From Aequorivita vitellina (GTDB taxonomy: Bacteria; Bacteroidota; Bacteroidia; Flavobacteriales; Flavobacteriaceae): 64,000 bases of DNA. The notes under the pieces are model-generated. The model made no database searches. It worked only from the letters and a program-made list of their open reading frames with translations, and was not told the DNA's origin. Below, one piece after another: positions 35,624 to 44,403 of the stretch (the stretch's first letter is position 1; every line of letters begins with the position of its first letter). The DNA lies in contig NZ_JAIRBA010000017.1 in NCBI RefSeq assembly GCF_022008365.1, positions 1 through 64,000 on the forward strand, written 5' to 3'. A program made the position numbers and the translations under genes.

Positions 35624-36613
35624 TTAATCATTCACACCGTATTTAATCTGTCTGCTATATTCTTCAGCATCAAAACTGCCAATGGATTGTTTTATTAAAC
35701 CCTTTTCATCCAATTGCCAAAGTTCAAAACCGCTGATGTTTACTTTTTTTCCGGTGCCGTTCGGGCCTGTATTCGTACCTGTAAGTGTCCAATGAAATTC
35801 TGCGCCTTTTGCGGTGTTTACCAACTTGTTAAAGGCCACAACCATATCGTCGGGAAAGGCATCCATAAAGGCTTTAGCAGATTGAGCAATAGATGTTCTG
35901 CCAACAGCAGGAGTGCCATTGTTTATGTTAAGCGAACCATCTTCAGCGTAAAATAAAGCTACAAAATCTGGGTTTTTACTGCTCCAAGCTTGGGCGTAAC
36001 TTTTGGCGAAAATAGTTGGGTCGTAGATTCTTTCAGATTCTGGAATTCGGGTTGATGTGAACGAAATATTAATAAACTTCCAAACCTCGTTTTCCTTAAT
36101 TAATGTGAAATAATCAATATTGTTCAAAAGTGGTACTCCAAAAGCATGTAAAACTGCATCGGCTTTTACGAATGCCAACTGTCCATCGCTTACGTGGATT
36201 GTATATTCTTTTACTGGTTCGAAGTAAGGACGACTTGTGTTTTTATTGACAGTTGCTAAATGATCTGCTACCAACGTGGTTTCGGTCGTCCACTTACCGT
36301 CCCTTAATCTTACAATTGCCAAGCTGGCTTTGTCTGCCATCATTTTCTTCATTGCAGTTAAATCATAATTACCGGCAACAATTAGAAATTTTTCGATGGT
36401 TGCTTTTACATCTGCTTCGTCTTTGGAATAAATTTTTTTCGCGGTAGTTATTTGCTTTTGAGCAACCATTTTATCCAAGTTTTTATCGTTTTTTATATCT
36501 GAAAAAACCATCCCAGTAATTGCAGACTCCTCACTTGCGTGTGGATCGGGGTTTTGGGCATTGAATGCAAAGCTTACTAGTAACAAAGCGAGAAGTGGAA
36601 TTATAATTTTCAT
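35624..36613 (-). CDS. exported protein with two NTF2-like domains
   Basis: The 329-residue protein has a signal peptide ending SFAFNAQ. Residues 60-190 (DEADVKATIEKFLIVAGNYDLTAMKKMM ... WKFINISFTS) and 205-325 (FAKSYAQAWSSKNPDFVALFYAEDG ... GFELWQLDEKGLIKQSIGSFD) are two SnoaL/NTF2-like cone folds in tandem. The second half resembles polyketide-cyclase-like members. The ligand is unknown. It is upstream of the RidA lipoprotein on the same strand. Confidence 0.8.
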   Translation of the reverse strand: MKIIIPLLALLLVSFAFNAQNPDPHASEESAITGMVFSDIKNDKNLDKMVAQKQITTAKKIYSKDEADVKATIEKFLIVAGNYDLTAMKKMMADKASLAIVRLRDGKWTTETTLVADHLATVNKNTSRPYFEPVKEYTIHVSDGQLAFVKADAVLHAFGVPLLNNIDYFTLIKENEVWKFINISFTSTRIPESERIYDPTIFAKSYAQAWSSKNPDFVALFYAEDGSLNINNGTPAVGRTSIAQSAKAFMDAFPDDMVVAFNKLVNTAKGAEFHWTLTGTNTGPNGTGKKVNISGFELWQLDEKGLIKQSIGSFDAEEYSRQIKYGVND

Positions 36614-36655
36614 TATTTCTTAATTTTAATTTTGATTAAAACTTAGCTTTTGAAC

Positions 36656-36985
36656 CTAATTTCCTTCAACTGTAAAACCTTCGTGCGACAGTTCAATACT
36701 TTTAAAACTGGGACCACCATTACCCGTATTGGAAGAAGTTTGAAATTGTAATGCGCGTGAATTTTTTAACTTCCAAGTTTTTACAGTTTTATTGTTTTCA
36801 TCTTTCTCTTCAATTGTTACCGTACCTTCCTTTTCTAAAGGTGTGCCGTAACCTGTCCAAAGTTCTGTTTGGTCTTCAAAATTCACGTCTTTTAAAAGTA
36901 CTGTGCCGTTTGTTGTCCCACAGTTTTCTAGTCCAGAAATTTCATTGCATTTTCCGTTTGCTCCTGAAATATGTATTGTTTTCAT
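36656..36985 (-). CDS. hypothetical protein, possible Hcp/tail-tube-like fold
   Basis: The 109-residue protein has no signal peptide. Its C-terminal half (KTVKTWKLKNSRALQF ... FKSIELSHEGFTVEG) resembles the WxLxNAxPxKF ... IESLELAHEGF segment of phage tail-tube and Hcp proteins. The N-terminal half has three cysteines (CNEISGLENCG). No sheath, baseplate or other tail gene is nearby, so a secretion apparatus is not implied. The similarity is short and read by eye. Confidence 0.45.
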   Translation of the reverse strand: MKTIHISGANGKCNEISGLENCGTTNGTVLLKDVNFEDQTELWTGYGTPLEKEGTVTIEEKDENNKTVKTWKLKNSRALQFQTSSNTGNGGPSFKSIELSHEGFTVEGN

Positions 36986-37028
36986 TTTTAAAATATTTAA
37001 GGGTTAATACTAAATTGATTGTTCTTTT

Positions 37029-37364
37029 TTAATAAATAATATTCTCCAAAATGCGCCCCAAATTACTTTCAGACATAGGTATTTTACGATCTACCGCAAA
37101 GAGTTGCTGAATTTCATTCTTTAATTCGCACAGTTCCAGTTCAGAATATTGATGGCGCTCTAAAGCATCTTCAATTTTTTCAATGCTTTCGTCATCGTTA
37201 TTATTCTGAAGTTCGCTGTACATTCTAGCAAATATTTCTTCTGAAGTTTTAGTCTTTATAAGTGTTATTTCTTCCTCGGTTTCCAAATTATCTGCTTTTG
37301 CGCAAAGCAATAAAATGTATGTTTTCAGTTCTGCCTTGCTCCAAAGAGTTGCGTTAGTTTTCAT
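37029..37364 (-). CDS. small helical protein, TerB-like
   Basis: The 111-residue protein is all-helical and acidic, with LLCAKADNLETEEEITLIKT resembling the metal-binding turn of TerB-like domains. No signal peptide or membrane segment is present. The assignment is tentative. It is preceded by a dispersed TTTGCG repeat. Confidence 0.5.
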   Translation of the reverse strand: MKTNATLWSKAELKTYILLLCAKADNLETEEEITLIKTKTSEEIFARMYSELQNNNDDESIEKIEDALERHQYSELELCELKNEIQQLFAVDRKIPMSESNLGRILENIIY

Positions 37365-37380
37365 AATTCTTTTCAGTTTC

Positions 37381-37440
37381 TTGGCGACTTTGCGTCTTTG
37401 CGAGTGAAAAAATTACCGGCAAAGACACAGAGGCGCAAAG
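37381..37440. repeat. dispersed TTTGCG palindromic repeat, copy 2
   Basis: CGACTTTGCGTCTTTGCGAG and GGCAAAGACACAGAGGCGCAAAG form an imperfect inverted repeat similar to that at 19294-19343. It sits between two minus-strand genes. Confidence 0.6.
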
Positions 37441-37443
37441 ATT

Positions 37444-38214
37444 TTACTTTCTTTCAGCAACTTTTACATCGCCACTTATACCGCTTAAATCTGGACGATA
37501 CATCCAGATTTCGGTATCGCCACCATTGGTCACCTCCATCCAGTCTCCTAAAAATTTATCCCAGCTTCCGGCACCATACATTTCCTCATATTTTTTTTCG
37601 ATACTGTGGTTCTCGCCCAACCATGCCGATTTGTCAAAAAACGAAATGACCGCCAGATCCCGTCCTTCTTTGGTGCTGGGGAATTCATTGGTGTAAATAC
37701 CATAGGTGTCGTCCAGTGATTTTGAGACGTTCACATCGTGGACTTTTTTTACCATGGTCAAAGCTTCTTTGTATTTACCTCTTTTTATGTCCCAAGTATC
37801 CACGGCCATGTTTTTAATGGTAAAGTCCTTGGGAAAAAAGGAGAGGTCTGCATTGAATTTCCAAAAAGAAGTTTGGAATCCGCTACCGGGCATTAGGTAT
37901 GGAGCTACGTTTGCACGCCAATCGGCAGCATGTCCTTCCTTTTGTGCGGGGCTGTCTAAGGAGCTCCATGGGAGTGGGCCCATAACCCAAACGTAGCTTC
38001 CTGTACGAGGTCCAGTGGAAATCCAATACACACGAACTCCGGTGGGTCCCTCGTTGTGGTATTTTTTGTTGTGGGCGGTGATCCCTTTTTCAAACTGACC
38101 TATCTGCGTGGGATTTGGCGTTAACAGATCATTTTCGAATACACTGTATTCGGTACTGTTTTGTGATAGCGCCAATAAAGGCATTAATAGCGAAGCGAAA
38201 ATTAATTTTCTCAT
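37444..38214 (-). CDS. exported hypothetical protein, possible duplicated alpha+beta-barrel
   Basis: The 256-residue product has a signal peptide ending LLALSQ. Two halves look alike in layout: helix-strand segments ending VRVYWISTGPRTGSYVWVMG and TYGIYTNEFP ... RDLAVISFFDKSAWLGE. That pattern fits a tandem EthD/NIPSNAP-like dimeric alpha+beta barrel. I do not recognise a named family. GC content is higher than in flanking genes, which suggests separate ancestry. Confidence 0.6.
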   Translation of the reverse strand: MRKLIFASLLMPLLALSQNSTEYSVFENDLLTPNPTQIGQFEKGITAHNKKYHNEGPTGVRVYWISTGPRTGSYVWVMGPLPWSSLDSPAQKEGHAADWRANVAPYLMPGSGFQTSFWKFNADLSFFPKDFTIKNMAVDTWDIKRGKYKEALTMVKKVHDVNVSKSLDDTYGIYTNEFPSTKEGRDLAVISFFDKSAWLGENHSIEKKYEEMYGAGSWDKFLGDWMEVTNGGDTEIWMYRPDLSGISGDVKVAERK

Positions 38215-38301
38215 GATTATTTAAATTGTGTTAGCTTTTAGCCAACAGGTTATTTTATTTTTTTAAAAAAATGGGGGCTTCTTATGGGAAACCGCAATTG
38301 T

Positions 38302-39234
38302 TTAATCCAATAGTTTTGGATTGTAATAAGCTGTTTCACGAATTATTTTTCCATCTTCATTAAAATACATTTGGTAGTGGATGGGCACGGTTATAGCTTT
38401 TTTGTCAGATTTGCGTATAAAATTTACATTCCACCAAGACTGCACGACATGGGCATCGCCCATTTCATAATGTAAGTAGTCTGGATAGCCTACCATATCA
38501 ATACTTGCTACATCAAACTTCTCCGTAATTTGTTTATCTATGGCCTTCTGTTCTACCAGTGGAATACTCTTAAACTCAGGAGAACTGGAATCAACAAATC
38601 TTGCGTCTTTATCATAAAAGCCGTAAGCTTTATCCCAGTCATTATTTTCGATGGCATACATTAACTTTCGAACGGTATTTATGAATTCGTGATGGTTGTA
38701 GATTGTACCGTTTGTTCGGTTTGTAAAACTGGAGCGTATTTCGTCTATTACTGCTCCATTTTTATAATAAATGAGCATGGTTATTTTATTGTTCTTATTA
38801 ACCGTATATAATCTGTGCGAAGCCGCATCTATTTTAACCCCAGTGGTTTTATGAACGCCTTTTATCAAGTCCCAAGTTTGTACCCATACAGTACCATTTG
38901 GATTGTCCTTTTTATACTCTATGGCATCGGGATACGAATTTGGAAAAGGTTCGATGTTGTAGTAATCTAAGTTTTTAAAATAGAGCATTTGATTGTTTAA
39001 GAATGCTTCTTTGTCCATTCCCTTATCGTTTGCCCTATCTGTATTGCCGTCATAGGCTTTAAAATCTTCAGCTAAATAACTTGCCATTTTTGACCGATCC
39101 CCGGCAACTGAAGCTTTAACAAACTGGTTTACTGTTTCAATGGCTGGGTGTTCAATATAAACAGTTCCGTTCTTTTTTTGTGCTGTGGAAATGAAAGCTA
39201 TTAGCATCATTACCGATAAAATTTTTGTTTTCAT
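38302..39234 (-). CDS. exported protein with two NTF2-like domains
   Basis: The 310-residue protein has a signal peptide (MKTKILSVMMLIAFISTAQ). The first domain covers about 30-170 (VNQFVKASVAGDRSKMASYLAEDFKAYDG), the second about 178-305 (FINTVRKLMYAIENNDWDKAYGFYDKDARFVDSS). Both match the SnoaL-like cone fold. It is 37 bases downstream of an SDR gene on the same strand. Substrate unknown. Confidence 0.82.
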   Translation of the reverse strand: MKTKILSVMMLIAFISTAQKKNGTVYIEHPAIETVNQFVKASVAGDRSKMASYLAEDFKAYDGNTDRANDKGMDKEAFLNNQMLYFKNLDYYNIEPFPNSYPDAIEYKKDNPNGTVWVQTWDLIKGVHKTTGVKIDAASHRLYTVNKNNKITMLIYYKNGAVIDEIRSSFTNRTNGTIYNHHEFINTVRKLMYAIENNDWDKAYGFYDKDARFVDSSSPEFKSIPLVEQKAIDKQITEKFDVASIDMVGYPDYLHYEMGDAHVVQSWWNVNFIRKSDKKAITVPIHYQMYFNEDGKIIRETAYYNPKLLD

Positions 39235-39271
39235 CTTGTATATATTTATTTGGTTAATACTCTCTTTTGTG

Positions 39272-40210
39272 TTACTGCGAATAATTATTTAAAGTTTGAT
39301 GCATAGGTTTGAAGGTCATGTTCAAATCTTTCATCGCCAGTGCATTTTCATAAATTATTTTAGCTTTGTTTTTTGAAGTTTGATGGTTTAGCATCAAATT
39401 CATATCGCTTATGGCATACGATTCGCTGCTTAATAAATAGTTTTTCCCGTGCAAGCCAGAAGTAGTTGCTGCCTTAAAGATTGCTTCGGCAACATCACCT
39501 ACATCTACTAAAGCAAACTCAGCATTGGTGTCGTACAACATTTGAATAAATGGATTGGGAGCAATTTTATTTTTAATAAGAAATTGTAAACCCGTTGAAG
39601 TGGAATCCTCCCGTTTTGATAATGATTTTCCCATAACACCAACGGGTGATACCGATGTAATTTCAAAAGATAGGTTTGGGTTTTCTTTTATAAATTTTTC
39701 TACCGTTTGGTTTGCCATAAATTTTGCCTGTGCATAGGGATGGCTTTCGGTATTGATGTGTTTCTTATCTTTTTCATTAAAAGTATCTGCTGCGGATTTG
39801 CCATAGGCCGGCATTGGGAAATTTGTGTTAAACGCCGCTACCGAAGCAATAATCACTACTTTTTTAATAAATGAAGTTTCTGTAAGTGCCGCTAAAAAAT
39901 TTTCGGTGCCTCTAATTGTCGGATCAAAAAGTTCTTTTTGTGGATCCTTCACGTCCAGCTGAAATGGTGTGCCTCCGTGAATTACAATTTCGCAGTCGCT
40001 GATAAAATCTTTTAAGTCGCTTAAATTTTCCACCTTTAGCGGCCTTATATTTAAATTATCTGAATTTTCTAGATTGAAAAGGTGCTGATATTTTTCGCTC
40101 TTTTTAATATTTGTAACAGAGACTTTTACATTGAAGCCTTCTGCTAAAAATTTCCTGGTAGTATAGCTTCCTATAAAGCCGGAACCACCTATAATGCCTA
40201 CTGTTTTCAT
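39272..40210 (-). CDS. NAD-dependent epimerase/dehydratase (extended SDR)
   Basis: The 312-residue enzyme opens MKTVGIIGGSGFIGSYTTRKF, a GxxGxxG Rossmann motif. The catalytic Tyr-Lys pair is in HPYAQAKFMANQ, and VIIASVAAFNTN provides the Ser region. It resembles dihydroflavonol-reductase-like SDRs acting on aldehydes or ketones. It precedes the NTF2-like gene and follows a zinc alcohol dehydrogenase. Confidence 0.88.
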   Translation of the reverse strand: MKTVGIIGGSGFIGSYTTRKFLAEGFNVKVSVTNIKKSEKYQHLFNLENSDNLNIRPLKVENLSDLKDFISDCEIVIHGGTPFQLDVKDPQKELFDPTIRGTENFLAALTETSFIKKVVIIASVAAFNTNFPMPAYGKSAADTFNEKDKKHINTESHPYAQAKFMANQTVEKFIKENPNLSFEITSVSPVGVMGKSLSKREDSTSTGLQFLIKNKIAPNPFIQMLYDTNAEFALVDVGDVAEAIFKAATTSGLHGKNYLLSSESYAISDMNLMLNHQTSKNKAKIIYENALAMKDLNMTFKPMHQTLNNYSQ

Positions 40211-40353
40211 ATTTTTGGTTTTTTAGGGATTGCATTGGGGCTACGTAATTTTATAATTAATGCTTTCAGGTTTACTGCTTCTTCAATTGTAATGCTGTGG
40301 GTTTTCGGTTTTTATTTTATTATTGCCGTTTGGTCGAGAACGGTTTAGAATTG

Positions 40354-41361
40354 CTATTGATTTTTCAGCACTATTCTAAATCGAGCTTTACCGTTTTCTA
40401 AGTGTTCAATTGCTTCATTTACCTTTGCCATCGGGAACTCCTCAACTTCCGGATAAATGTTGTGCCTTGCACAAAAATCGAGCATGGTTTTCGTTAAAGC
40501 GGGACTCCCTATTGGGCTTCCTCCAACCGTTTTTTCTCCCAGCATTAAACTAAATGCAGGTATCGCCATCGGCTCTAAAACAGCGCCTACTGTATGAAAT
40601 TTTCCTTTTGGTGCTAAGGCGGTTAAATACGAATTCCAATCCAAGCTTACATTCGTGGTATTCAAAATAAAATTTAGTTTTCCCGTGATACTTTCTAATT
40701 CTTCAGGAGCTGTTGAATTGATAACTTGACTGGCTCCCATCTTCAAAATTTCTTTCTTTTTATTTGGGTTTGAGCTAAAGGCAATTACTTCGCATCCCCA
40801 ATGTTTTAGGAACTTGATAGCCATATGGCCCAATCCGCCAATACCTATTACACCCACCGTATCTGTTGGTTTTACACCAGCTAATATTATTGGATTAAAA
40901 ACTGTAATTCCTCCACATAATAAGGGGCCTGCTTTACTTAGATCAATATCCTTTGGAAGCGGAATTGCCCACGACCAATGCCCACGCACATAATCTGCAA
41001 ACCCACCGTTTCTACCTACAATGGTTCCTTCACCTTTAGCGCAGAGATGGTGGTGTCCACTCATACATTGCTCGCAACTCATGCAGGAAGAGGACATCCA
41101 TCCCAATCCTACTTTATCGCCAACCTTCACATTTTTAACCGCATCTCCTGTTGCTACTACTTCACCAATTATTTCGTGACCTGGAACAAAGGGGTACGTT
41201 GTCATTCCCCAATCATTTTTTATCATACTTATATCTGAATGACAAAGACCGCAATAAGAAACTTTAATATCTACCTGTTCAGCACCAATCGCTCCCAATT
41301 CATACGAATAAGGTGTTAGTTTTGCTCTTGGCTCAATAGCTGCGTATCCGTTAACTTTCAT
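40354..41361 (-). CDS. zinc-dependent alcohol dehydrogenase, CAD/YahK type
   Basis: The 335-residue medium-chain dehydrogenase has catalytic zinc ligands Cys40 (CGLCHSD), His62 and Glu63 (PGHEIIGEV). The structural zinc Cys are 93, 96, 99 and 107 (CMSCEQCMSGHHHLC). VIGIGGLGHMAIKFLK is the NAD(P) loop. The closest family is the NADPH-dependent aldehyde reductases. Together with the SDR it suggests aldehyde reduction, which is inference. Confidence 0.93.
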   Translation of the reverse strand: MKVNGYAAIEPRAKLTPYSYELGAIGAEQVDIKVSYCGLCHSDISMIKNDWGMTTYPFVPGHEIIGEVVATGDAVKNVKVGDKVGLGWMSSSCMSCEQCMSGHHHLCAKGEGTIVGRNGGFADYVRGHWSWAIPLPKDIDLSKAGPLLCGGITVFNPIILAGVKPTDTVGVIGIGGLGHMAIKFLKHWGCEVIAFSSNPNKKKEILKMGASQVINSTAPEELESITGKLNFILNTTNVSLDWNSYLTALAPKGKFHTVGAVLEPMAIPAFSLMLGEKTVGGSPIGSPALTKTMLDFCARHNIYPEVEEFPMAKVNEAIEHLENGKARFRIVLKNQ

Positions 41362-41381
41362 CTGTTTAGCTGTTTAAATTA

Positions 41382-41906
41382 TTAGTTGATTGAGTCATTT
41401 ACCGCTGCTGCCGCTGCCTGCTCCATGGCTTGCATATCCAACATAATTTTTGAAAGATCCCAATAGCCAAATTCCTTTATCACTTTTCCATCTTTAAATT
41501 GAGCAGTAATGTGCGTTGGAATGGTATAGGTTTTATTGTTTGCTGCGACCGTCCCTTTCCACGTACCCCAAAAATTTACATACGTCTTTCCCTTGTCGGT
41601 CACGACCATTTCATAATCAGATTGTCCGTCTACATATTCCCAACTGGTAAAAAAGGATGCATCTTTTTTGTTTACTGCTACTAACTCTGCAAGTGTTATT
41701 GCGTCTTTTTCAAGTACGTTGTTCATAATTTTTGCTGAATCTGCATAGTGACTTGTCATGGCTTCCCAATCTTGCTTATTATAAGCGTCAATTATTTTTT
41801 TGTAAGTGTCAATTTCAGGCGATTGCTGGGTATAACGCTTTTCTTGTTGTTTACAAGCGTTTAACGAAAGGACTATTGCAAGTCCTAAAAGGATGAGTTT
41901 TTTCAT
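41382..41906 (-). CDS. NTF2-like lipoprotein
   Basis: The 174-residue lipoprotein has lipobox SLNAC (Cys18). One SnoaL/NTF2-like domain (about 30-160) includes IDAYNKQDWEAMTSHYADSAKIM and ITAQFKDGKVIKEFGYWDLSKI. It begins the ADH/SDR/NTF2 segment, 20 bases upstream of the dehydrogenase. Confidence 0.85.
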   Translation of the reverse strand: MKKLILLGLAIVLSLNACKQQEKRYTQQSPEIDTYKKIIDAYNKQDWEAMTSHYADSAKIMNNVLEKDAITLAELVAVNKKDASFFTSWEYVDGQSDYEMVVTDKGKTYVNFWGTWKGTVAANNKTYTIPTHITAQFKDGKVIKEFGYWDLSKIMLDMQAMEQAAAAAVNDSIN

Positions 41907-41952
41907 AATTATAGTTTTAGTTGATGTATTAAAAAATAAGTCCGAAAGTTAT

Positions 41953-41994
41953 CAGGATGGCGGCCTATCTTTCTTTTTTGATAGACCGTTCCTG
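41953..41994 (-). terminator. candidate hairpin downstream of the cytolysin gene
   Basis: CGGCCTATC pairs with GATAGACCG (one G-U) around a T-rich loop, flanked by CAGG/CCTG. It lies between the cytolysin stop and the NTF2-like lipoprotein. No strong T-run follows on the minus strand, so termination is uncertain. Confidence 0.3.
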
Positions 41995-42050
41995 AAAGAT
42001 TAGTTAGAGCGAAAATGCTTTAAAATTTTTTAGGGTGGTGGGTTACTGTT

Positions 42051-44120
42051 CTATTCACATTTGTTGTCCCAATGTCTTCCTAAGGTCGTACCGTAAGCTC
42101 TATAACATTTGTTTACGTCGTTGCCATTTAGGGTTTTCTTTATAATTTCGCCCCATGGATCCCAAACTAATCCTGTAGCCGCTACGCCATTAAGTTGAAT
42201 ATTTTTAGCGTTATAGGGAAGATTAACCGTTTTCGTCCATCCAGCAGTTTTTTCGCCAGATTCCCACTTTTTTGGATTCCCGTCTTCTGTATAGTCAATT
42301 GTAAACTTGGCTACATACGCACCGTCTTGTTTAAGTCTTATAAATAGGTTTGGAAATTCTTCGCATTCTTCTTTAGAGTAATCTGTGGTAAGACCCATTT
42401 TGGCTACAGTATGATCTTTTAAAAAGCGCACGGTGTACGAAATAGGAAGACCAGGATTGATGCGGGAGTATACCGCATTTGAACCTTGTATATACTTTGC
42501 AAGATCGCCTGCGTTTTTTGCACTTACAGGTTGGGCTGCCGCCTCTGCGTTTCCGCCTAAAGTAATTACACTTATATTAGAGTTTTCAAGTATTTGCTTG
42601 TATTGCACCGCCGCATCAACACCTACGGTTTGTGCGCCAGAGGAATATTCAAACGCCCCTTTTACGTCAATATCTTTTGTGCTGGCACTGGTTTCCATTC
42701 GGAACATAAGTATTCTTCCATAGCTTACGCTCTGCACATAGCCCGGGGGAGCTTTTGAATTAACTGCATTTTTTACATCCGCGATCGTTACATTAGGAGC
42801 GAAGTAATCTGCTGGATTTGGTGGTAAATCTAAATTTACAGTATAAAATACCTGCTTGTACATTACGATAAACACTTTTCGAGAATTGCTGGTTTTAACA
42901 CCTAATTCGGTTGAAACACTGAGTCCCATTTGCGAATAATTCACGCCAAGTTTTACCGCTACTTGCTCATTAGAATAGGCCATGGTTTCGGTATAAGTTG
43001 AAACTGCTGGTTGTACTTTATAATTTGGACTGCTGTTCCATTTTTCCAATAAATTGTCTATCGCTGCTTGGGTTGTAGAATTTGTAGGGTTGTTAACTAA
43101 CACACTTGCACCAGATCCTAGACCCGGCAAATCAACAGTTATACGGGTTGGGGCTTTGGTAAGTGAAGTGATAGGAGTTGGTAATCCTTCTGCCAAAGAC
43201 CTGTTTGCTATAACCAAAGCGCCAGGCCAAATAATACCGTTGGTAGGACGCATAATGGCCACATCTTCAACATTGGAAGTTAAATTATAACTAGATTTTC
43301 GGCATACTATTACACTGTTGTTGCCTTCTTTTTTACTTTCGCTACTTGAAGTTTCGTTTTGAACAGGAACAATTGACCCTTGATTGTTTACGCTCAATAA
43401 AATACGAGGGTCGTATTGAAGCCCATTTCTTATATAATCATTGATTTTTCCGGCGTCGTTATTAATTTGTGGATTGCTGGTTGCGATAGTGCCGGCATTT
43501 GTATTTCCGGTTCCGGCAGTGCCCGTATTTTGGTTGCTGTTCGTTTCGGTACTTACTGTAGTAGTATTGACTTCAATAGGGCTATTGTCTTCCCAACCAT
43601 CTCCAATTTGACCGTCGTTTTGTTCTACATCATAAGCTGCTTCGCATACCCAAACAGCTTCCGAAGCTCCTTCATCAATATAGCCTATGTTCAATCCGCC
43701 AGCATTGTTTAAATATCCATCGGTGGAATAGTTGTATAATTCAAAATAAGTATAGCCCTCGGCCCTTTCTAAGATATCCATTTCCCAACTTGAGCTTTCA
43801 GTATTGGCAGCACCTGTAGTTAGATTTCCGCTTCTATTGGCTTGTAAATATTTTCCGTTTCCAACATTCATTATTAATGTGGCTCCAGTTTGTGAATCAG
43901 TGTTAATTCGCCAAGTGGCAAGCGATAGATTATTTGGATCCATACTTTCTATAACTGAACCATCTGCCGTGGCTACTAATAGGTCTCCAGTAATTTCGTT
44001 TGAAATATACACGTTGCCGTCATTGCCAGTCTGTGAAAAACTAGATGTTGTAAACCCACAAATCATCACGAATAAACACATGATTGTGTGATTTTTTAAA
44101 ATTGAAGCTGCTGCTTTCAT
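42051..44120 (-). CDS. cholesterol-dependent cytolysin family protein with beta-trefoil-like N-domain
   Basis: The 689-residue protein has a signal peptide (1-30). Residues 35-165 show three similar YLxxxxxG...W blocks typical of a ricin-like beta-trefoil. A Thr/Asn-rich linker spans 178-222. Residues 223-689 follow the whole thiol-activated cytolysin core: WPGALVIANRSLAEGLPTPI (298-317), VDLPGL (329-334), VFYTVNLDLPPNPADYF (424-440), YVQSVSYGRILMFRMET (461-477). Domain 4 has ATGLVWDPWGE (648-658) at the undecapeptide position and the Thr679-Leu680 pair in YGTTLG, matching the cholesterol-recognition motif. The undecapeptide Cys and one Trp are missing. A pore-forming secreted toxin is expected; membrane target and sterol dependence are unknown. 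Confidence 0.9.
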   Translation of the reverse strand: MKAAASILKNHTIMCLFVMICGFTTSSFSQTGNDGNVYISNEITGDLLVATADGSVIESMDPNNLSLATWRINTDSQTGATLIMNVGNGKYLQANRSGNLTTGAANTESSSWEMDILERAEGYTYFELYNYSTDGYLNNAGGLNIGYIDEGASEAVWVCEAAYDVEQNDGQIGDGWEDNSPIEVNTTTVSTETNSNQNTGTAGTGNTNAGTIATSNPQINNDAGKINDYIRNGLQYDPRILLSVNNQGSIVPVQNETSSSESKKEGNNSVIVCRKSSYNLTSNVEDVAIMRPTNGIIWPGALVIANRSLAEGLPTPITSLTKAPTRITVDLPGLGSGASVLVNNPTNSTTQAAIDNLLEKWNSSPNYKVQPAVSTYTETMAYSNEQVAVKLGVNYSQMGLSVSTELGVKTSNSRKVFIVMYKQVFYTVNLDLPPNPADYFAPNVTIADVKNAVNSKAPPGYVQSVSYGRILMFRMETSASTKDIDVKGAFEYSSGAQTVGVDAAVQYKQILENSNISVITLGGNAEAAAQPVSAKNAGDLAKYIQGSNAVYSRINPGLPISYTVRFLKDHTVAKMGLTTDYSKEECEEFPNLFIRLKQDGAYVAKFTIDYTEDGNPKKWESGEKTAGWTKTVNLPYNAKNIQLNGVAATGLVWDPWGEIIKKTLNGNDVNKCYRAYGTTLGRHWDNKCE

Positions 44121-44403
44121 AATTAGAAGATTTAAACGTTAAATGAAAAAAAGTGTGAGGAGTGCATCTAAGTAACTGTAAATCAACAATTCTGAAAAGT
44201 GATTTAGGACGAATGGTGTCATTTTCTGTCCGAAAGGGTCACATTCGTTGCCGAAGGAAAAAAGGAAGTTGCACTAAACTACTTGAGAATAGAAATATTT
44301 AGGAATGGATTACCTAAAAGTAAAAGAGGCTATTTTTATAAAACTTAAACGAAAGTACTTTCAGAAAGTCTTATTTCTAGCGTTAAAAAAGTCATACGTC
44401 AGT

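Noticed and set aside
42433..44091. Plus-strand frames opposite the cytolysin
   Set aside because: Antisense shadows of a gene with full-length family similarity.
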